Source: Paenibacillus tyrphae (GTDB lineage: Bacteria; Bacillota; Bacilli; Paenibacillales; NBRC-103111). From it: DNA of 64,000 bases. Position numbers and translations under genes: made by a program. How positions within the stretch are numbered: the stretch's first letter is position 1; every line of letters begins with the position of its first letter. This document shows positions 59,612-64,000 of the stretch, piece after piece. The DNA lies in NCBI RefSeq assembly GCF_024158745.1, contig NZ_JAMZAW010000012.1, positions 124,001-188,000 on the forward strand, in the 5' to 3' direction. The notes below the pieces were generated by a model. The model was not told where the DNA came from, ran no database searches, and saw only the letters and a program-made list of their open reading frames with translations.

Positions 59612-60802
59612 CTATTGCAACGAATCTGGCTGTGCCCCTGCCGCAACGTTCTTCGCTTTGGCGTACAGGACAAGAAATCCGAGCATGGAGACGAACGAGA
59701 GTACGGAGCCGACCGCATACATGGCATGCGGGCTCCAGCTGTTGAACACCCAACCGCCGATCGTGCCGCTGAGCAGCCCGGCCAGACCGGACCACGTAAT
59801 CGCGAATACCGCCTGGCCGCTGGCCCGGAAATGATCGGGGACCACGCTCTGAATGTACCGGATGGTCGTAAACAAAAATATGCCGAACGTGATCGAATGC
59901 ATCATCTGAATGGCAATGACCCACATCGGGTTATCCACCAGACTCATGAGCAGGAAGCGTATGGCATAAGCCAGACAGCAGAGCGCCAGCAGCGGCAGCT
60001 CCTTCAGCTTGTGCCCGTATTTGCTGAGTAGGAAGAAAACCGGAATTTCGCTGAGCGCCGACATCATCCACGACCAGCCGACGACGGATTGGTCTCCACC
60101 GAGCCGCTGCAAGAACAAGGCGAGGAAGCCGTCATTCATCCGGTGGGCGATGGACACCGTCAGTACCGTAAGCAGGAACGCGAGAAAAGACCGGGAACCG
60201 ACGATCGGGAGAAGCCCGGAAAAGTCGGGCTTTTTCACGTTGGCGTCCCGCGTATCCGTAAGCAGGAACGACAGCAGCAGGGAGCAGGCAATCGTGCCGA
60301 GGCATAGCGCCACGGTCAGACCCGCTCCGTAGCTTTTGAGCAGCTGGCCGAACACGAGGGCGGCGAATGCGAAGCCGATCGAGCCCCAGACGCGGAAGGA
60401 CGCGTAGCTTTTGCCGTTCCGGCTCACGGTAAGCAGAATCAAGCTGTCAGTGAGCGAGGTGGTCGGCGACTGGAAAAAGAAGAAGGCGGCCATCAGCACC
60501 ATCAGAAGCCCGAACGTATCGGTGTGAAACGTCCAAGCCGCCATCAGCAGCTGCCCGATAAAAATGACGTTCAAAATCTTTTTCACGCTGCGGACCTTGT
60601 CGCTGGCCACACCCCAAACTAAGTTCGAGAAGATCCCGATCATCGGCCCAACCGAATACAAAAGTCCGATTTGCAGCGTGGAAAAGCCTTTCGATTGGAA
60701 ATATAAAGGAAAGAATGACGTGATCACGGCCATCGTCATGTAATACGTAAACGTAAAACTGCGCAGCACGACCTCGTTGCGCGGGGGTTTGGACATACTC
60801 AT
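59612..60802 (-). CDS. MFS transporter (MFS_1_like/LacY-type)
   Basis: This 396-residue transporter has twelve helices. YYMTMAVITSFFPLYFQSKGFSTLQIGLLYSVGPMIGIFSNLVWGVASDKV and the C-terminal FRASGQAVFAITWSGLAGLLSGTIGGWVFN match the nucleoside/sugar-type MFS_1_like group (B. subtilis YwbF/HppP relatives). The start overlaps the end of the MATE-like gene by ATGA, so the two exporters are produced together. The substrate is unknown. Confidence 0.88.
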   Translation of the reverse strand: MSMSKPPRNEVVLRSFTFTYYMTMAVITSFFPLYFQSKGFSTLQIGLLYSVGPMIGIFSNLVWGVASDKVRSVKKILNVIFIGQLLMAAWTFHTDTFGLLMVLMAAFFFFQSPTTSLTDSLILLTVSRNGKSYASFRVWGSIGFAFAALVFGQLLKSYGAGLTVALCLGTIACSLLLSFLLTDTRDANVKKPDFSGLLPIVGSRSFLAFLLTVLTVSIAHRMNDGFLALFLQRLGGDQSVVGWSWMMSALSEIPVFFLLSKYGHKLKELPLLALCCLAYAIRFLLMSLVDNPMWVIAIQMMHSITFGIFLFTTIRYIQSVVPDHFRASGQAVFAITWSGLAGLLSGTIGGWVFNSWSPHAMYAVGSVLSFVSMLGFLVLYAKAKNVAAGAQPDSLQ

Positions 60803-62163
60803 AAGCTTTCACTCGATTCGTTAGGTTTTCGGTTCGCAGCCGACAGCGGCCGCGGAATGGCTTCGTCCGCCCGCAGAGCCGAGCGCAGCACGGCCCAGAC
60901 GACCGCTGCTTCCGCCGCGACGCCGAGCGATTGAGCCAGGGCGCCGATCATGCCGTTCCAGCCTGGAGCCCGGGCGATGCACAGCACAAGAACCAGCAGC
61001 GTAACGCACACGTTTGCGGCCTGAGACCAGACCATCACCTTCGTCTGACTGCGCAGCATCAGCAGTCCGTTGCCGAAATCGAGCCACGGGAACACGAATG
61101 TCATCAGCATAAAGACGCGCAGCGTCGACAGGCTCGCCTGCATTAACCGCTCGTTAACGCCCATTACGTGCTGCATGAACCAAGGTCCGACCGGCGTATA
61201 AGCGAGTAAGGCGATCAGCAGGCTCGGGATGAGCGAGAGAAGCAGGGTGAAGCGGACCACGGAAGCCGCATCCTTGCGGTAAAAGTTCAGCACAATCTGA
61301 TGCACGTAGGAAAAAAAGCTTTGCACCAGGTTCGTGAGGCTGGCGGCGATTGCAAACGAGGCGATGGACAGCTTCAAATCCGTCGTTTTTCCGAGAAAGG
61401 CGTTGATCGCCGGTCCCGAAATGACCGCAATGACCGAAGAAAACAGCAGCGGACGGTAAAACCGGAAAATCTGCGAAGGCTTCTCGATCGGATGGTCCGG
61501 CTGCTTCTCCGGAATTTCGTTTTTTAACAAAGCCCTTCCTTCCCAGAGGCTCACGGCGGCTTCGATGACCATGCCCGTCAGGAAGATGACCGCGCCGACC
61601 GTTCCGCTGGTGACGCCGGTTCGTATAAAATAGAGCGAGAGCGCGTACATTCCGGCAAGCCGGATCGCCATGCCGATCGTCAGCCATTTGGTCCGCATGT
61701 TGTAAATAATAATGCCGTGAAACATGCAGCGGATTCCCGAAAAAATGCTAACGAACATCAAGACGCGGTACACTTCTACCATCGGCTTGACCATGGAAGC
61801 ATCGACCCCGAACAAACGCAAAAACACCCACGGTCCGACGGGGGTGTAGCTGATCAATGCGCCGACGAGGAAGATGGCCCCGAGAACATAAAGGCTGACC
61901 GCCGTCAAAGCGCGGAACGAGAGGCGGTCGCGCACCAAAGCGGAGCACGTCTGCCGCAGCAGGACCGCGGGTCTCTCGGTAATGCCCAGAATGCTCATCG
62001 GCAGGGCGTAGCTAGCGATGACAATCTCGGGAGAGGCCGCGCGCGCCAGCGTGCTGTTAATGATGACATGGGAGATCGTAACAAGGCTCGCCGACATTCC
62101 GAGGGGAACAAAGAAGGCGAGCAGCTGCCGAAACGTAATGCGGGTTTGCTGCATATCGTTCAT
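60799..62163 (-). CDS. MATE-like membrane exporter (MOP superfamily, ANKH-like)
   Basis: This 454-residue protein has about twelve helices and a clear internal two-fold repeat. LISYTPVGPWVFLRLFGVD in the first half is echoed by LLAYTPVGPWFMQHVMGVN in the second. The start MNDMQQTRITFRQLLAFFVPLGMSASLVTISHVIINSTLARA recalls MATE/ANKH-type exporters. ATG at 62163 follows AGAGGGAAG; an in-frame ATG nine codons upstream lacks a site. It is coupled to the downstream MFS gene. The substrate is unknown. Confidence 0.82.
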   Translation of the reverse strand: MNDMQQTRITFRQLLAFFVPLGMSASLVTISHVIINSTLARAASPEIVIASYALPMSILGITERPAVLLRQTCSALVRDRLSFRALTAVSLYVLGAIFLVGALISYTPVGPWVFLRLFGVDASMVKPMVEVYRVLMFVSIFSGIRCMFHGIIIYNMRTKWLTIGMAIRLAGMYALSLYFIRTGVTSGTVGAVIFLTGMVIEAAVSLWEGRALLKNEIPEKQPDHPIEKPSQIFRFYRPLLFSSVIAVISGPAINAFLGKTTDLKLSIASFAIAASLTNLVQSFFSYVHQIVLNFYRKDAASVVRFTLLLSLIPSLLIALLAYTPVGPWFMQHVMGVNERLMQASLSTLRVFMLMTFVFPWLDFGNGLLMLRSQTKVMVWSQAANVCVTLLVLVLCIARAPGWNGMIGALAQSLGVAAEAAVVWAVLRSALRADEAIPRPLSAANRKPNESSESL

Positions 62164-62345
62164 GTTGACTTCCCTCTTTTCACATGCCAAACATTATAAC
62201 ATGGATAGGGGAGTCAAGGGAGAAAAATTTACGTACCTACTGGAAGCGGCTCATCGTTCGTGATACATTTATATAGATAAACGGATCGATCAAACGGTGC
62301 GTGCCTTTTGCATAATCAAGAAAGGTAAGAAAGGTGGAAACGGAG

Positions 62346-62663
62346 ATGACTTACGCGTTTGAGCTGGACGAACGTCTCGGCATTCCGCTGCCCCGTCTTG
62401 AACAGGACTTTGAGGACTACAGCCAGCAGGAACAAGCGGAGATGCTTCTGCGCTGGGAGGAAATCCGCGGCGGCATTCCCGATCGGATCAAGCAATTGGA
62501 ACGGGTCATTATCGCGAAGCAGGAGCAGCTCAATGTGGAGGAGCATTTTCCGACGTCCTGCCGCCTGAACAGCGAAATCGCCGATCTGGCCAGCACGATC
62601 AACGAGCTGCACTTATGGTTCCGGGTTCATCAGGACATGCCCGATCGTGCGGTTCATCACTGA
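62346..62663 (+). CDS. Hypothetical helical protein
   Basis: This is a 105-residue soluble protein, mostly alpha-helical, with a charged heptad-like centre (QAEMLLRWEEIRGGIPDRIKQLERVIIAKQEQL). It has one Cys (TSCRL) and no recognised domain. GGTGGAAACGGAG lies before the ATG. It is the first gene of a plus-strand set leading to ytpB. The function is unknown; a small regulatory or scaffold role is possible but unsupported. Confidence 0.7.
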   Translation: MTYAFELDERLGIPLPRLEQDFEDYSQQEQAEMLLRWEEIRGGIPDRIKQLERVIIAKQEQLNVEEHFPTSCRLNSEIADLASTINELHLWFRVHQDMPDRAVHH

Positions 62664-62755
62664 TTGCGCGGCCCATTACCGAATATAATGGGGGGAACCC
62701 CGATGCATGCAATGCTATGGAATGGCAACACGGTACGCAGAAGGAGGTTGTAAGC

Positions 62756-63361
62756 TTGAGTTGGACCGATAGTCTAGGCAGGCTCGCAGCGCAGCTGACG
62801 TCGCATAAACCTTCGTTGTATCCCGACGAAGAGCTCGACGACTTGGCCGATATCAAGATCGGAAAGCTGTCGCTGGACGCCATCGAAGGGGAACGGAAAA
62901 CCTATGCGCTCACGGTAAAAGCGGGGCTGCATTTGTTTAACGAGAGCCTGGAGAAATCGCATGCGCTATCCCAGGAAATTCATAATCATGCCGGCAGCTA
63001 CTGGCACGGAATCATGCACCGGATGGAAGGCGATTATCCTAACGCCGCCTATTGGTTTCGCATGGCGCGCAGCCTACCGATTTATGCGGAGCTCGCCGAG
63101 CGGGCCTATGGTTACGTGCGGACGGCAGACCTGCAGGGCATTAACAATACGGCGTTCAGGGAAAGGCTGGAGGAGTGGGCATCCGGGTCCGGTTGGGATC
63201 CCTGCGCGTTTAACGAGCTGGTCGAGCGGCACGTCACCCGGACACGGGACGAGCAGGCCGAGGAGATGCTGAAGCATATCCAATGGCTTGAGATGCGCCT
63301 GCTTCTCGAATACGGCTATGTCCAAAGCGGAGGCGGAGGATCGTTGCTTGAGTCGCCGTAA
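62756..63361 (+). CDS. Conserved hypothetical protein with YWHGIMHRMEGDY motif
   Basis: This is a 201-residue soluble helical protein. The start is TTG, two bases after a good AAGGAGG site region (spacing about 8). The strongest feature is a dense motif SQEIHNHAGSYWHGIMHRMEGDYPNAAYWFRMAR with His, Glu, Asp and aromatic residues, which I recall in uncharacterised proteins of other bacteria and plants. It might be catalytic or metal-binding, but this is not known. Its end overlaps ytpB by 14 bases, so translation is probably coupled. Confidence 0.75.
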   Translation: MSWTDSLGRLAAQLTSHKPSLYPDEELDDLADIKIGKLSLDAIEGERKTYALTVKAGLHLFNESLEKSHALSQEIHNHAGSYWHGIMHRMEGDYPNAAYWFRMARSLPIYAELAERAYGYVRTADLQGINNTAFRERLEEWASGSGWDPCAFNELVERHVTRTRDEQAEEMLKHIQWLEMRLLLEYGYVQSGGGGSLLESP

Positions 63362-64000
63362 TTCGTCAGCCGATGTGCCCCAACGCCCGATTGGACTTAT
63401 GCTGCGCGTGTATCGCTATGCGCTGCCGGAGGTGCGGGAGCAGCTTCGCCACTGGCGGGACAAAGCCGAAGCGATGCCTGATCCCGAGCTCCGAAAGCAA
63501 GCGATCGCTAGCATGACCAGCAAGCAGTTCCACTGCGAAGGCGGCTCGGTCTATGCCGTAGCGAATCTGCCCATGCGTCATGTGCTCATTCCGCTGATCG
63601 TCGCTTTTCAGACGATCAGCGATTACTTGGATAACTTGTGCGACCGGAGCACTTCGCTCGATCCCGAAGATTTTCGGCGTCTGCATCAATCGATGCTCGA
63701 TGCGGTCGATCCGGCGGAGCCGCTACACGATTATTACGAATTCCGGGAAGAGAAGGACGATGCCGGTTATTTGAACGAGCTGGTCAAGACATGTCAAGCC
63801 AGCCTCCGGCTGCTGCCCTCTTACCCGCTTGCAGCGGATTCGGTGCGCGAGCTTGTCGGTCTGTACTGCGATCTGCAGGTGTATAAGCACATTCATCGGG
63901 AGCTGCGCGAGGATGCGCTGCTTTCTTGGTGGGAGAAGCACCGGGGACGGTTTCCGGCGGTCGCGTGGAATGAATTTGCCGCTGCTACGGGATCGACGCT
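63348..64000 (+). CDS. ytpB: Tetraprenyl-beta-curcumene synthase (YtpB/DUF2600), partial
   Basis: This large class-IB terpene synthase makes C35 tetraprenyl-beta-curcumene from heptaprenyl diphosphate, on the route to sporulenes. It is truncated by the window end after about 217 residues. Visible marks of the family: LMLRVYRYALPEVREQLRHWRDKAEAMPDPELRKQA, the KQFHCEGGSVYA loop and the Asp-rich QTISDYLDNLCDRS. TTG at 63348 follows GGAGG at 8 bases and overlaps the preceding gene. Downstream genes, such as a squalene-hopene-type cyclase gene, could not be examined. Confidence 0.92.
   Translation, partial: MSRRNSSADVPQRPIGLMLRVYRYALPEVREQLRHWRDKAEAMPDPELRKQAIASMTSKQFHCEGGSVYAVANLPMRHVLIPLIVAFQTISDYLDNLCDRSTSLDPEDFRRLHQSMLDAVDPAEPLHDYYEFREEKDDAGYLNELVKTCQASLRLLPSYPLAADSVRELVGLYCDLQVYKHIHRELREDALLSWWEKHRGRFPAVAWNEFAAATGST

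Overview
The window looks like chromosomal core sequence from a moderately GC-rich, endospore-forming member of the Bacillota, most likely Paenibacillaceae (Paenibacillus/Cohnella type). The reasons are strong GGAGG ribosome-binding sites, several TTG and GTG starts, copper-amine-oxidase-like stalk domains on exported proteins, and the families present (YtpB-type terpene synthase, YuzB/DUF1450, CBO0543, DUF2935, BdbC, YtvI-like). This is inferred from gene content alone. No rRNA, tRNA, CRISPR array, prophage or complete insertion sequence was seen.

Layout. 1-3.1 kb: truncated exported protein, AraC regulator, bdbC and a GH4 alpha-galactosidase. 3.2-12.9 kb: a giant secreted subtilase with its own promoter and long leader, then a lipoprotein deacetylase, glutamate racemase and a LysM peptidoglycan peptidase (wall metabolism). 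12.9-18 kb: small housekeeping genes, a HesB-like protein, DUF1450 and a phytase-like exported protein. 18-24 kb: an MFS pump, a cyclic-di-GMP riboswitch ahead of an unknown gene, DUF2935, two CBO0543 membrane paralogues and two methyltransferases. 24.1-30.3 kb: an IclR-controlled module (polyamine-type ABC importer plus M20 hydrolase). 30.3-36.6 kb: a haem-oxygenase-like diiron protein operon, an MFS pump, a phosphoesterase and an ABC-2 exporter. 36.8-48.5 kb: CapA-like protein, FAH hydrolase, HD-GYP and GGDEF proteins, beta-propeller protein, LapA-like protein and PepF. 48.5-55.8 kb: TPP oxidase, TerC under a manganese (yybP-ykoY) riboswitch, cold-shock protein, nitroreductase and SulP transporter. 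56.2-62.2 kb: a MacAB-like efflux system and an overlapping MFS/MATE pair. 62.3-64 kb: two unknown genes overlapping a truncated ytpB.

Cyclic-di-GMP recurs: one synthase (GGEEF with an inhibitory I-site), one HD-GYP hydrolase and one c-di-GMP-I riboswitch lie within 26 kb.

The most unusual feature is a three-copy family of modular inverted-repeat elements (8859-9059, 21974-22071, 55946-56209). Their outer arms are shared, and they carry zero, one or two internal hairpin modules. Each copy sits between two near-duplicate copies of a hairpin that is unique to that locus and resembles a transcription terminator. In every case only one of the two hairpins keeps a T-run. The simplest reading is a small non-coding mobile element that inserts at terminators and duplicates the stem-loop. 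I know of no described family that fits, but this needs database comparison.
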